Assembly: GCF_000004075.3 (NCBI RefSeq)
Contig: NC_026657.2
Location: 30,846,408 to 30,910,407, forward strand
Source: Cucumis sativus
Taxonomy: Eukaryota; Streptophyta; Magnoliopsida; Cucurbitales; Cucurbitaceae
Length of the DNA stretch: 64,000 nt
Reading direction: 5' to 3'
Shown one piece after another: positions 24,895 through 37,489 of this stretch. A model generated the notes under the pieces. It searched no databases. It saw nothing but the letters and a program-made list of their open reading frames with translations, and had not been told where the DNA came from. Within the stretch, counting starts at the first letter, position 1. Every line of letters begins with the position of its first letter. The position numbers were made by a program, and so were the translations under genes.

Positions 24895-27800
24895 TCAAAT
24901 CACCAACCCAGTTTTTATCAACGAGTTATAATCGGAAATAGCAGGGCGAGGTAGCTCCTCCAGCTTCCCACCATCTAAAATGAATACTCGATTCGCCATC
25001 AGTATAGTTTCCAATCGATGAGCAATTATCAGCACCTATGAATATATATTGTATATATTCAACCAAGGGAAATGTAAATCAGAAATTACAAGAAACCAAC
25101 AGAAAATCCAAGATAAACAACTATAAACTTCTATTTTATATGTTTTTTTCAGTTTAAATGAAAATTTCAGCCTTTAACTTCTTAATCGATGATATGCTCA
25201 GGTTGTTAAACAACTATAAATACAACGAGTTTAAGTTTCAGTCAGTTGATTGGCACCCTACAAGCTTTTGACAGTTGAGACAGTTAATTTCCACGATCCA
25301 ACCATTTTGGATATCACAAGAAACTTAATTTTGAAAGGCAATCACGGTACTCTAAGGATGAATAAAAATAAACAAGATACTTCTCATCTTACAGTATGAT
25401 TTTCCATCAGGCGCTCTAGAGCATGTCTGACGAGTATCTCGGACGCACTATCTAATGCAGAAGTCGCCTCATCCAAAACCAAAATGGATGAATTTTGATA
25501 GAGCGCCCTTGCAATGGCTAATCTGTCATATGAAATGACAGGTAAGTTTGACGTTAACCATTACAAGAACAAGATAGAGAAATCATCTAATAGTCAAGTA
25601 AAATTGAAATATTGCCTTTGCTTTTGTCCACCACTCAACGTTAAGCCCCTTGGTCCAATATTTGTATTGTATCCTTTCGGTAACCTTCTGATAAACTCAT
25701 CAGCATTTGCGATTTGTGCCACTTCTTTGACCCTTTCCATGTCGATTTCCTTTGTCAGATCATAATATCCTATGTTTTCAGCTACAGTTCCTGAGAAAAG
25801 GATCTGAAAACAAAAACCAACGTTCATATAATCATCAAGGCAATCATGGAAAATCACACCATGGATTTATTTCGCAGAGGCCAATTGATTGCTTAAATGA
25901 ATTAAGCAAGGGATGAACCAAGATTTGACCCTTCAAACTCAAAGGAAGGAATACATGCTAATGAGGTACATGGACTTTGACAGTAAAGAACCAAGATCAA
26001 AGTCACTGATACAAAAATAACCTGAGAAGCAATGGTAAGAGCCTCCAATAATAAATTTGTTCAAATTTTAAATTTAGTCTGGAACTTTAAAACTTTAAAA
26101 AGTTATAGTTACATTCTGAAGAGAGGTCAATATCTAGATGGAAACTTATGAGAGAAGCAAAATAACAAAATCCATGAGCAATTACCGTGTAACAAGGACT
26201 ATTTTTACATCACAACAAAATGTACTTACAAGTAACCACCAATCACTCACCATGTCTTGAGAAACTAGACCAATATTTCTCCGCAAACTTCTAAATCGAA
26301 CTGTCCGAATATTGTGGTTATCAATAAGTATGTTGCCTATTCAGAGAACGAACAATATTTATATCATGGAAAGGGTAAAGAATGTGTGTGGAAAAACAAA
26401 AGGAAACAAAGTAAAATCTTGAAGTCGGGAAGAGAACTTTAAAAAGAGGGATCTGAGACATCGAACTAATAGCCATAACATAAATAGTCTACCAGATAGT
26501 GGGTCATAAAGGCGAAGAAGCAATTTAATAAGTGTTGTCTTTCCACCTCCAGAAGGTCCCATGAAAGCAACCGTTTCTCCCGCTTTGATGTGGAGGTTCA
26601 ATCCATCCAAAACAAGAGGCATGTTGCTCCCATAGGTAAATGAGACGTTACAAAATTTCAACTCCCCCTTCAAACAGTTTAAATCAACGGCATCATGTGT
26701 CTCAATCACCTATAATTAGAGATTGAAATGCTCAATCCGTTAATTGAATTGGTAGAAAGCTCATCAAGAAGGAAAAAAACGACACAAATGACATCTTTAT
26801 GAAATAGGACTACATATATGGAAGAGCATTTCAAAATCTATAAGCAAAGATGACTTAACACCACAGAAATGATAGAACATTCAGACATTCGTTCCAAAAT
26901 ACTATTTAAAACAAACATTTCAACAAAAAATATAACAATGAACGTAAGATGGCAACTGAAGATCATATTTGAGAGGTCAGGAAAAATAAGTGTAAATGCA
27001 TCAGAAAATCACAGAGGGAACAAACTAGTCTCTACAAGTCGTAATCTGAACATTTGTTGAAATAAGAAAATGATTTTCACAAAAGTTTCTAGTCATAAGA
27101 CATAAACTCGATTGCCTCCAGTAAAAGCTCATAATGCAATTATTTATCCAATATATTATAAAAATAATAATAAACTGAAAGTAATATGTATGTATAGACA
27201 TAAATTTAACATCAACTAAAAATTTACCGTAGGTTTGAACTCAATCAACTCAAACAAGCGTTCAATGGCAGGTTCACCTTCCTTCAACTCATTGTACGCC
27301 TTTCCAATTTTCTGTATAATTGTTAAAAGAAAATGGAAACCCAAAAAGAGGACTAAAAAATATATACAGAAGCTATTGTCATAACATAGTATATCACCTG
27401 AACTGGTTCAATGAGAAAACCCAATGACGTGACAAATGAAACCATGCTACTACTACTAAATGAACCTCTTGAAACCACCAGCAAACCAACAAAAAGCATT
27501 GACAAAGACACAAAATATAGAGCTTGTACAACATGAGGTACAAAAGCCTTCATCTTCTTCTTCTTTAGACGTTCATACAGGTCAGTGCGAGCAAGCCTCT
27601 GAAACCTGATATTCTCACAAAACTCTGCGCTGTTAGCTTTCACAAAAAGAAATGCTGGGAGGACCTATTACATTATGACAAAGATAACAAAACCTAAAGC
27701 GTTAGCCTCTCAAGGTGAATTCACAAACATGATTTAGATTAAAACCTGTGAAAAATACAAGTTGAGTATGCTTTTAGTGAAGATATACCTCATTTAGATA

Positions 27801-28907
27801 GGATGAAAGATTAGCAATGCTCAGACTTGCCATTTTAGATATTCGGTGTTGTCTCTCACCAAGATATGCAATGACAAGAGCTACGCATGGAATAACCTAA
27901 GTTCAGGTAAAGATAGTCAGACTCTCCATATGATTCCACTGAGATAACACTGCAAAGAAATGTTCAAAACAAGATGATCTGAAAACTCCTGCTTTCTTTT
28001 CAATTCTTACCAAGGCTGAAATCAAGGATAGGACAGGGCTAATAGCTAACATTTGGGTCGCCATTGCTGACAACTGCAACATACTGGGTACTACGGTCTG
28101 TAATATAAATGAAGCTACAAATAAAACTAAAAAGTTAAGAACCAAATGGTTAAATTTCCATATCTAAAACATTCAATCTATACCCGTTCATTCAAATTCA
28201 CAATACATGTAGTTAAGTCTCCACAAGTTGAAGTTGAAAGAGGAATGTACAAAAAGAAAGATATTAAACTCGATTACACTCACATTCAAGAGAGAATACA
28301 CAGTATCCGCCACATCCGAGGCCTCCGCAGTGATCCTATAAGCAATATCGCCAGAAGAAACACCAGTTCCACCTTCAAAAAAATCCAAATCCATTGCAAG
28401 AACTCTCTCGAAAACACGAAGACGGATTTCGTAAATGGCATTCAACGCCGCATCCCATATGAAGGCTTCTTGACAGTAACTCGCAACGAAACGAGCGAAC
28501 ACCAAACTCCCCAAAACCAGACTCTGATCCCACAACTTGATTGCATCGACCTTATCGATAATCGAAGAAAATTTCCCAATCTTAGGTACGATTAGAGATA
28601 GAGAGAAAACGGAGACAACACTACAGAGCCAACCAGCAAGGATATGCTTCCGCTGAGAGAGAATATACGGAACTAGAGTTTTGAAGGTGTGAAAAGTGCG
28701 AAGAAGGGGGCGATACGATTGGGATTGAGAATGTTCGATTGTGGGGTTAGAGGAATTGATGGATTTGAATGGTAATAGCTTGGTATGGATACGAAGATTT
28801 GGGATTTTAGATTCGAACCTGGAGACATGAAAAGAAATTGGTTTGAGATTGGAGAAGAGAATCTGAGAATTTGAAAGAAGAAGAGAAGATTGAAGAGCAG
28901 TGAACAT
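24895..28907 (-). CDS. ABCB29: ABC transporter B family half-molecule, chloroplastic (ABCB29-like)
   Basis: A half-size ATP-driven exporter: one transmembrane domain (about 85-350) followed by one nucleotide-binding domain, acting as a dimer. The first ~60 residues are Ser/Leu/Phe-rich, as in a plastid transit peptide. There are ten coding exons: 28284-28907, 28011-28097, 27789-27896, 27398-27664, 27228-27311, 26493-26709, 26251-26336, 25616-25803, 25393-25522, 24895-25035. They sum to 643 residues, close to the ~634 recalled for Arabidopsis ABCB29. NBD motifs in order: Walker A GPSGGGKT (441-448), Q-loop SQDM (Q489), signature LSGGQ (547-551), Walker B ILVLDE (567-572), H-loop IIAHRLE (H603). 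All catalytic residues are intact. Intron 8 uses a GC donor and interrupts the codon right after the signature (QKQ|R). Substrate is not deducible. The assignment to the ABCB29 (ATH12) subgroup rests on overall resemblance. Confidence 0.92.
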
Positions 28908-28959
28908 TTTTCCGTTGGAAAGCGCGCGAAGAAAATGAAGAAGAAGAGTTCTACATTTT

Positions 28960-30080
28960 CTGGAATGGCTTCAAACGAGAAGGACACGAGAAGAGTCAAA
29001 AAAATGGGTAGAAATAACCCTTCTAAGTTTCGCTTTTCCAAAAACTAACCCATTTTGTAAGAATATGTTATAATAGTTTTTGTTGGTACTTCGGAGATCG
29101 ATTGCCAAAACCTTTGTAAAATTTTGCTCAATGAGTTAAGATTGCAATATCCATTGTCCTATTTAATTTGTGACCTAAAATTATTTTAGAAAGCAAATAA
29201 TTTAGTAAAAAAACAAAAATAATAATTTTTTTTATTGAGATGATGATAACTTTAAATTTTAAAGTTAAAATTCAAAAATTGTAAGAACTCTTAGTTCGTC
29301 GTTATTTAATTTTTTAAAAAGAAACACCAACAATAAATGTCAAATAAGTTTTAGTTACTTTTATTATATCTTTTGTTTTGAATGATAAGTCTAACTTTCT
29401 ATTAATTTTGTAATTATTTTTTAATGGTTGAATTCATACCTTTAGTAATTAACCATATATAGTTTGGGAGACCATTGTTAATGGTGCATTCAATACCATA
29501 GTGAAAATAAAAATTCTTCAAAAATTAATTATTTGTTTTCTCGTTCTCTTATTATATGTTTTTACAATAATGAAATTAATTTCTGGGATTTTATCATGTT
29601 TTTTCACTTGAATTTGATTGTCTGTGTATATAAAGTACTAAAAATGTTTTTCGTTTTTTTTATCAATGTGTACTTTTTAGAAAAATTAAAATGAAGACAA
29701 CATTTTATAACTATGTAAGATTTGATTTTTAGTTCATATCTTTATTCAACCCATTTTTTTTTATCTATTTAGTACGAATTAAGCAACTAAAAGTAAATAA
29801 AAAAATAATACCAACAATTCTCAAGTAGGGTTTATATATATTTAATAGCATAAAATTATGTAACAACATATATATATATATATAAATCAAAACAAAAATT
29901 AATAAAAAAAATCTCTCTTTCTTTTGATATTCTAACAAAAGAAAAACCATTTTCTCACCATAAACTTTTTAACCATTTTCCCATTAAACAACACACATCA
30001 AACAAAACATAAAAGAGAAGAAAAAAAAAAGATGATTAATTAAGAGTGAGGGAGGATCGAGCAAAGTTGAGAGAAAATTA
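28960..30080. other. AT-rich spacer
   Basis: Upstream region of the ABCB29-like gene running to the 3' end of the small membrane-protein gene. No gene is seen. There is a short TA run near 29868-29884. Confidence 0.55.
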
Positions 30081-30086
30081 AACGAA

Positions 30087-30507
30087 TTAGTTTTCACGCA
30101 ATTTCTTAACAATGGCAAAGGCTGCCACCGCTACGGCAGCGATGATGCCGGAGACGATGAACGTTGTCTTCAATGTTTGCATTGCTTCCTTCTTCTTCTT
30201 TGCTCTCTTCCGCTCGTCTTCCGCTGCTTTTCTCTTCTCATGTTCCTGAAATATATATGTGTTACACATTATTATTTTTCTCTTATTCCATTACATTCTC
30301 ACTTAAAATATCACTGTTAGTGTTATTCAAACTTATCGATCTTTGTCGATGAGAAAACAAAAAAGTTAGCTTGACCTTAGCTTCCAAAGATGTAGCAACT
30401 TGAGAGGAAACGGGATCGACTTCAACGTGCTTGTTATCTCCTGGATTTAGTTCTCTCTCCACGTCCACAGCTGGAAACCCTTCCCCATCTCTTCCTTGGC
30501 TTCCCAT
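30087..30507 (-). CDS. small tail-anchored membrane protein, unknown function
   Basis: Two exons (30376-30507 and 30087-30245) encode 96 residues. The N-terminal half is acidic and polar (starts MGSQGRDGEGF). The second exon opens with a highly charged helix, EHEKRKAAEDERKRAKKKKE. It is followed by one hydrophobic segment (about residues 73-91, FIVSGIIAAVAVAAFAIV) and a short basic tail KKLREN. That is the plan of a C-terminally anchored protein of an organelle or ER membrane, with the bulk in the cytosol. The donor (AAG|GTCAAG) is weak but the acceptor TTTCAG is strong, and the frame continues cleanly. I do not recognise a named family. The CT-rich stretch 30505-30600 just upstream is the likely leader and promoter-proximal region. 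Confidence 0.7.
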
Positions 30508-30519
30508 TCTTTTTCTTTT

Positions 30520-31690
30520 TGTTCTTTTCTTTTCTTGTTTTCTTCTTTTTTTTTTCTTTCCTTTTTCCTTTCTTTCTTTCTTTCTTTTTTTTTTTTTAAA
30601 TGTTTTTTCCCCTTTTCTTCTTTTTATTTATGTTTGAGAAAACAGAAACGAAAAGCAAACTTATTGGCTTCGGTCATTATATTCACTTCCAAGTGAAAGG
30701 GTTACACTGGCACGTGGAGACAATCTAATGGTTCGATTTTGATTAACTACCAATCAGGAACTGCTTTCTTTTATTAACCGTCAACGTCCCGTGAATGCCG
30801 TCGGGACTTGCTTGTTTTGCTGTTTTTAGTTATAATATTAAATTTCAGTAATTAAAATAAATATTTTAAAGCTTTTTCTTTTTTTGGAAATTGTTTTTTT
30901 ATAAGACAAGTTTGTGGAAGAATAATTTGAGGTAATCATAATTAGTTAAAAATCAAAGTGTATTTGATTTGAACATTTGCTTTATTACACCAATAAACTG
31001 TCATTTTCTTAAAACTATCTATTCGATCTCTCTAAAGTACTATTTCATGAAAGTTTTTAGATAGAATTTGACATCTAAAACAGATGTGACGGTAGCTTCA
31101 AGATTGTTGGTTCCTTTTTTCTTCTTTCTTATTCTTCCATTCACAACTTAATTGTGTGGGTAGTTGGTCAATTCATAGTCTATGCCAACTTCGACATTGA
31201 AACTAATTTGTTTGAAGATGTTATTGGTAGAGCTGTTCAAATTATTAAGATCTCATTTAATGATTATTTGATTTTTTGTTTTCAAAACTTGTGTCTATGG
31301 ATTTGGAAAACGCAAAGAGAAAAGTAGATATACTTTTAAAATCGAATTGATGCAGCAACATTTATTTGACCTGGATTATTCTTGAATCTATACTGTTAAA
31401 AAGAGTGAATCTGGTAAAAGAAAAAGGGTGAGAGGTTAGAGACCAATGAGTAGAGTGTTGAGCAAAAGGAGTTGAGAGAAAAGGTAGAAGAAAAGAATAT
31501 GTTAGTTAGGGCTGTCAACAATACAAGGTCATGAAACTGCAACAAGAAGCACATTTGAACGTATAGATAAAACTCATACACACCATTTCAACAGCAACAA
31601 AATCAAAAGGCCATATTTTAAACAGTTATCACCACTCCCCACCAGCATAAAATGAAAGAGAGAGAACCATACGTGATTCAAGTAATATCC
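30520..31690. other. CT-rich leader region and spacer
   Basis: 30520-30625 is almost pure pyrimidine on the plus strand (TTCTT runs), so the minus strand is GA-rich; this probably forms the leader of the small membrane-protein gene. The remainder is AT-rich spacer and the 3' flank of the CRIB-GAP gene. No gene is seen. Confidence 0.5.
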
Positions 31691-31700
31691 TTCAGTTCAT

Positions 31701-34700
31701 TCAACGCCAAGCTTCAGCTAGCTCCGTCCTCGAATTCAATCGCCCGACAATTCCATTTTTCTTCCCCAACCTTTGTGTAGCCCCTGTCGTGTGAACCTTC
31801 ACTGACTCATTCACCTTCTTGGTGCCTTTCTTCAGATTCAAACTGTTCGATCGATCGAGGTTATTCTTTCGACAACTTTGAGCTGTCCTGACTTGGCTTG
31901 CGAGACCACTCTCCTGTTCTTCATTTACCAAAGAGTTTACTTCTGATACAATCTCGCAGGGACAGTTGTTAGCTAGTGACTGGCTTCCTCCTGGAATGAT
32001 GTTTTCAATGGAAGACAGAAGACTTTGTGACCCAGTTTTAGCTGTACAATTATTTTCACATGGATGAAGAGGGCTCTCAGAAGTAGGTTCTTCAGTTACA
32101 AATACTTGTTCATCTTCAGCTTCGTCGTTCTTGATCTCATTTTGTGAGTCTAGATAAAACTGCGATGCACTTTGGTGCCCATCCTCGTCTGATGGGTTTA
32201 TGCGCAAGACAGGAGCCGACTCAACAACCAAATCTTCTCTGTCCTTTAGTGTCTTCTCAATGAGAGTCTTGAGGAAGTTCATCACTTTGACTGCATACAT
32301 CAAGGCAGTTAAAGGATCGGCCATCTGCAAGAACAGATGAGTACTATTACACCTCAAATCGCACTCTTTCTATTATGTTGTCATGAGCAAATCAGAGACT
32401 CGACCATAAGACCACAAATGCGATTAGGTCCGTGTGAACCAAGAACAGGATTGGTGCATCTAATGAATAATGATAAGGGCAGCGTGTCCAACCAAAGAAT
32501 ATTTCACATAAGATAATGGTATTTTCAGAGCATAATTACCCAGCCTATTTTGATTTCCAGTTCTCGACTTTTTCATCATCTAATAACTAAAATTTAAGAG
32601 ATGTGATCCTATCTAAAGTACAAAGAAGGGGTTAAGGAAATGCCATACTCACTTGAGTCATATTGGGGGCAAAAACCATTGCAACATTACGGGCATTCAT
32701 CTTGTTCTGATGTTCGAACTGCACGACATCAGCCATTAAGTTTACGGCCCAATCAAGAAGCGCAGCTTCTGTAGCGGGAAGGAGTCTTGCTAGCTCAGCA
32801 CATTCTTCTTCGGTCTGTGCCTCCATCACCTGTTCTGGTGAGAGGGTATCCAACACACCAGTTGGAAGTTCTCGAAACCAGGCCTACAATAAATGCAAAG
32901 TCATCTCAGTATATTTTTTTTCTATTCACCGAGTTAATTCTAAAAGACAAGATCAGCAGCGAATGCATACAAGAGAGGTGAAGAATTGATAATCAATCAT
33001 AAGATGACGGTTACCAACTGGTTAATGATAGAAAAATTGTCATTAGTCATGCACCATGTAGTACCTTTATGAGACCTGCCAAGCAGTGGACATCGACTCC
33101 ATCTGGCACCACACCTCGATTTAACTGGTCCCGAACAAATTCCTCTTGACTGTTCCCAGCAGTAATCCTGAAAATTCCTTCTGCCTACAGGTTTAGATCA
33201 ATAATTCATTTTCTACCCGAAATTGTCGAATGACGAGGAAAATACAAATGAATAAAACAATAATCATAATAATATGAAAGCAAGAACATTGTAGATACCT
33301 CCAGGCCTCCTTGAGTATACAAATGTTTTTGCATTAACAGGAGTATCATGGGGACGCTGTTTCCTCTTGAATCAAAGGAAAGCTGCATAGACTCTGTAGA
33401 TACACCGAAAACATTTGCACTGCAAATAAAAGCTTTCATTGTCAAGAGGAGCAATACGATTTATATCACTAGTAATAATAGTAGTTTTTGTAAGATGAAA
33501 CAGCAAAAGGAAGAATCAGATCTAGCTTTCTTTCCCACAACAGCAACCTAGAAAAAAATTCTACCTCAATAGGAACTCATTAGAAAACAATCACAGTCCT
33601 AAATTCCCAAAGGAACCACATAAAGTAAAAGACTACCTTAATAATCAAACAAAGCACCAAGGTAAAGGAATGCTTATGAGTAAAAGTATTTCAGGTTTTA
33701 AACAATATGGGTACAATTTGTAATAAGGCAATTTTTCACAGGCAGAAGTAATAAGATATATTCCCTTTTGAAAAAATGAAACATCTCATGATCTCAAAGT
33801 TAATCTCTAGATTATGTGAAGCCAATAAAATACAAAACATTATCACCAAGCGAAGTTGAATTTAATACAAAACCATAGATTGTCACTAGAACAGAATATG
33901 TTAGATAGCGATTTAACCATTCTTCCCTAAGCCAAGTTCATACACATTACGTCCATCCATAATTCAATTAAAATCCAAAAAGAACAAAAGGTTTGTCCCT
34001 CCCCCCCACCCCCCAAAGAAAAAAAAATTAACCTCCAAAACAATTACTGTTCATAAATAGCAGAATTAGATGATAAATAGACAAATATCCATCAATTTTT
34101 CCAATCATTCAGAACGATTCTCTTTTAGCTTTACATGTTCATGGTTCGCAAGGTTTTGACACGTCTTCATCAATTATTCCAATAATTCAGAATTATTCTC
34201 TCTGAGCTTTACATGTTCATGGTTCAAGATGCAATGATTTGACATAGGATTAAAGCAATATGAACTCAATTTGAGGTCAAAGTTACCTAAATCAAACAAC
34301 CCAAAACTCAAAACCAAAACACATACAGAAATTCTTCCATCACATCCATTATCATGTCCACAAAATCACGAATAGAGAATCAAAAAAATTTACAAAACCA
34401 AGACATGGGTTAGAGATAAAAGACCTCGCACTAGGAGCTCTTCTAGGAACTTCAAGCTCAAACTCAACGGGCAAGCCAAGGAAGCCATTGAAACGATCAA
34501 AGGTAACATGGGCAACATGCCTAACATTAGAAGGCCAACCAATTTCCATTGAAGAAAGGTTTTGTGAAGCAGTTCTAGCACTTCCACTACTAGTACTTCT
34601 ACACCCAATTAAAGACTTCCTAAAAGCAGCAACCAAAAGTGTCAATAGAGACAGCTGATCTCCCTCTCTGTCCCTTTCTTCTTCTTCTTCCTCTTCTTCT

Positions 34701-34846
34701 TCTTCCTCAGAACCCAAATGAAATTGAAGACAATGGTTTATGGTGGGACTGTTAATAAGGGTATGTGGGTGTGAACCATCATTGGCTGAGGAAGAACTTG
34801 AAGGTGAAGGGAAGTGAGATGGGGATCGTTGGAGTACGTCTGTCAT
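31701..34846 (-). CDS. ROP GTPase-activating protein with CRIB motif (RopGAP)
   Basis: It switches off plant Rho-type (ROP) GTPases by stimulating GTP hydrolysis, thereby shaping polar growth and defence responses at the plasma membrane. There are five exons: 34425-34846, 33299-33419, 33065-33184, 32653-32883, 31701-32324, giving 505 residues. The N-terminus is Ser-rich, with an 11-residue Glu run (47-57) from GAA/GAG codons. The CRIB motif follows (IGWPSNVRHVAHVTF, about 101-115), which binds active ROP. The RhoGAP domain (about 135-335) carries the arginine finger in GIFRITAG (R187), VHCLAGLIKAWFRELP, and NVAMVFAPNMTQMADPL. The C-terminal ~170 residues are polar, variable and end TELAEAWR. 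The start at 34846 (MTDVLQ) was chosen over an in-frame ATG at 34870 because MT(D/E)VL is the usual family start (from memory). CRIB plus GAP in one protein is the plant-specific arrangement. Which numbered RopGAP this is cannot be decided here. Confidence 0.93.
34677..34709 (-). repeat. GAA/GAG repeat encoding poly-Glu in RopGAP
   Basis: Eleven consecutive Glu codons within exon 1. Two are GAG, so the run is interrupted at DNA level. Length variation here would change the N-terminal acidic tract. Confidence 0.85.
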
Positions 34847-35400
34847 TTTTAAAGAAAACTCAAAAATCAAAAAGAAAAAAGTAAAATAAAATTAGTTGGG
34901 TTGAGAGGGAAAGAAGAATTGGTCTTGGATTATTTTGTTAACCCTTTTAGAAAGATTAATTTGGGTGTAAGAAAAAACTAAGATTTGGGTATGGAAAAAG
35001 AAGAAGAGTTGGATTGAAGAAAGGACTTAGGAAGGTAAGACGTGACTATCATCACTTCTCTCTCCTTTTCTTCTCTCTCTATATGATGTTTTTTTTTTGT
35101 TTTAAAATTGTTTGTTCTATTGGCTGGCTTTAGAGGAATGAAGAAGCAAACAGAGAGAGAGAAATGGTAGTTGAAGAAGAAGAAGGAGAAGAAGAAGAAG
35201 AAGTAAAAATGGAGCTTTGGGGAGAGAATGGAGGAAATGTATTTGAGTAGAGAGAGAAATTTGGATTTTGAATTTTCTTTATTCTAATATTTGAAAGCCA
35301 ACGATTTGCAAGCGAAGAAGAAAAAGACCTGTTTCGTTCTGAGTAGTGGTCGTCTTCTCCTTCCTTTGGCTTCCTATCCTCTGTACAAAATTCCACACCT
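34847..35400 (-). promoter_or_regulatory. RopGAP 5' leader and promoter region
   Basis: Upstream of the start codon, with GA/CT-rich tracts (35050-35090 and 35155-35200, the latter a GAAGAA run). Such CT-rich leaders are common in plant genes. No clear TATA box was assigned. The open frame at 35130-35396 is compositionally biased and not taken as a gene. Confidence 0.45.
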
Positions 35401-35409
35401 CTCTCTTCC

Positions 35410-37200
35410 TATTTCTGTCAATTCCACTTTCCTTTCAAATTCAATTTACTATTAAAATACCATTTTCGTCACTTCGCTCTTCTTATACTTTTCATTCATA
35501 AATCTTAAATTTAATTTTTATATGATAACAATATATTTTTAAAAAAATAATATAAATAATAAAAAAGTCTTTTTTATAAATAATATACTACGGTTCCAAA
35601 CTAAGTTTAAAATCTGTTGGATGGTATAAAAGAACGTGTTTCTGATCATTTCTTTCGCATTTATGTTTGTAATTAAGTTTGGGGATCAAAATTTGATATT
35701 AAAATTTCAATTTAGTTTAAAAATAACATATTTTGTTCGAAATGTTTTAATTATTATTTTAAATTTGAAAATTATTTATAAATGGCGGTGTTTAGGTAAA
35801 GTTAACTATTAGTTCACCTAAGAGAACAAAGACATGATAGTCAACGTATGTATTACCTAGACTTTGCCAATTGCATAGTTTTCAATAGAGTTTGCAAACA
35901 TTAGGGATTGATTAAAAAAAATCAAATGCAAATCTAAACATTACCCTTTTGAAACATTAAATACAAAAAGTTAAATTTAACTCAAATCTCAATAATAAAA
36001 ACGGTTAGTTTTGAAAACTTAGAGACTAAAATAAAAACTAAGTTGAAAGTCTATAGACTAAAATAAAAGTGTTATGAATCTCAATAAATTACATGAACCG
36101 GCGAATATTTGGATTTGTGATCCATAAATAGCATAAGACATCCCTTTTACGATAATCTATCTCTTATCAAAAGTCATAATAATAACAATACTTATGGAAT
36201 CTACTAAATATTTTTTAAAATTATATATACTTAGTAATTACAATATAATGTTTTTAAAAGCCTAATCATAATCTATTAGAAATTACATCATTCCAAATTT
36301 TTTAAAACGTTTGATTGCTCAAGTTTAACTCTAGGTTTAATTAGGTCGAATTGAAATTATCATATTATTCTATAACAAAAATTACTTGTAAGAATTTAAC
36401 TAGTGTATAATCACCAAAACAAAATTTAGAACTATAATAATGAACAAGTTAATTTTAGCAGTGGAAAGTGGCAGAGTGCAAGGATTGACTAAAATAGAAG
36501 TTAACATTTAATAATAATAATACTAATATTTAAAAAAGGTTGTTCATTTTGAGAAAGAATTTGAATGATGTTTGTGTCCAAATATAATGGTTCAAACAAT
36601 AAGTTTGTCTATCCATATGAACAATAATTAAATTAGGTTGGAATTTAGTGCAACCAATCTATTATAAAGAGATTTTGCATACTCAATTTAATTATTATAA
36701 TTTTAGCTAATATGAACTCTAACAACTCAAAGACTTATTGCTAAATTCAGTTTTGCTCAATGATACAACCAATATGATATATGCTACTAACAATATTTAC
36801 TTTATAATATTATATTAATCAATGTCGATATTTTTTAATTTAAACATAATTTTAAAATTTTAAAATTGAATATTATATTAATCAACGTTGATATTCTTTC
36901 AACAACATACCAATCGATATATCTTAAAAGTTGAAATCTCAATATCGATATCGATATCTTAATTTTTGGTTAAGTCAGGTTTCAAATCTTGTACGTACTA
37001 TTTGATAACAATAATATTGTAGTTTAGTTTTTAGCATTGAAAATTTTGAATTTGTTACTTGTAATAATTTTCTTATTTGGTCTTCAATTTTTTATTTTCT
37101 AAAAAACACATTTTAAAATTACTTTTCTAAAGAATAAATTATTTGTAGAAGTAAAAATTAAAAAGAATGTGAAAAATATTTTAAGAAAAGAAAGAGAATA
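35410..37200. other. AT-rich spacer
   Basis: Strongly AT-rich with no gene. Nothing beyond degraded repeat text is visible, such as two copies of a TATTATATTAATCAA(T/C)GT-type phrase near 36810 and 36870. Confidence 0.5.
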
Positions 37201-37269
37201 AAGTGTTTCTAATTATATTATTAATTTTTAAAATAAACAAAATTGAATTAAATTATAAGTAGAGAAGAA

Positions 37270-37480
37270 TGACAGGTGGTGACAGAGGGAGATGAAGAGT
37301 TACCATTAAGATGTCGCCACGTGTCCATAGAACTGTCTTATAACGATGTCTTATCTAAATTTACAATAGAGTGGGGAGGTGGGATCCTCTGCTTCCAAGT
37401 CCGCTGGTTTCACATCTCCACATCACATCACAACCCTCCATCTCATCAACTTCCCTATCAATGCTGCCTACTCTAATTAA
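37270..37480 (+). promoter_or_regulatory. orphan promoter-like block with G-box and GATA motif
   Basis: A GC-richer island in AT-rich surroundings. It has a perfect G-box core CACGTG at 37318-37323 inside CGCCACGTGTCC. A GATAAG (I-box type) lies on the minus strand at 37350-37355, followed by CA/TC-rich text like a plant leader. This combination occurs in light-responsive promoters. No coding exon was found on either side within 1 kb, so its target gene is unknown. Confidence 0.3.
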
Positions 37481-37489
37481 CATAAACTC

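Noticed and set aside
34847-34870. Upstream ATG extending RopGAP by eight residues
   Set aside because: In frame, but the family usually starts MT(D/E)VL; the added residues show no conservation signal.
35130-35396. 88-residue minus-strand frame upstream of RopGAP
   Set aside because: Ser-rich translation of the GAAGAA-type leader and promoter sequence.
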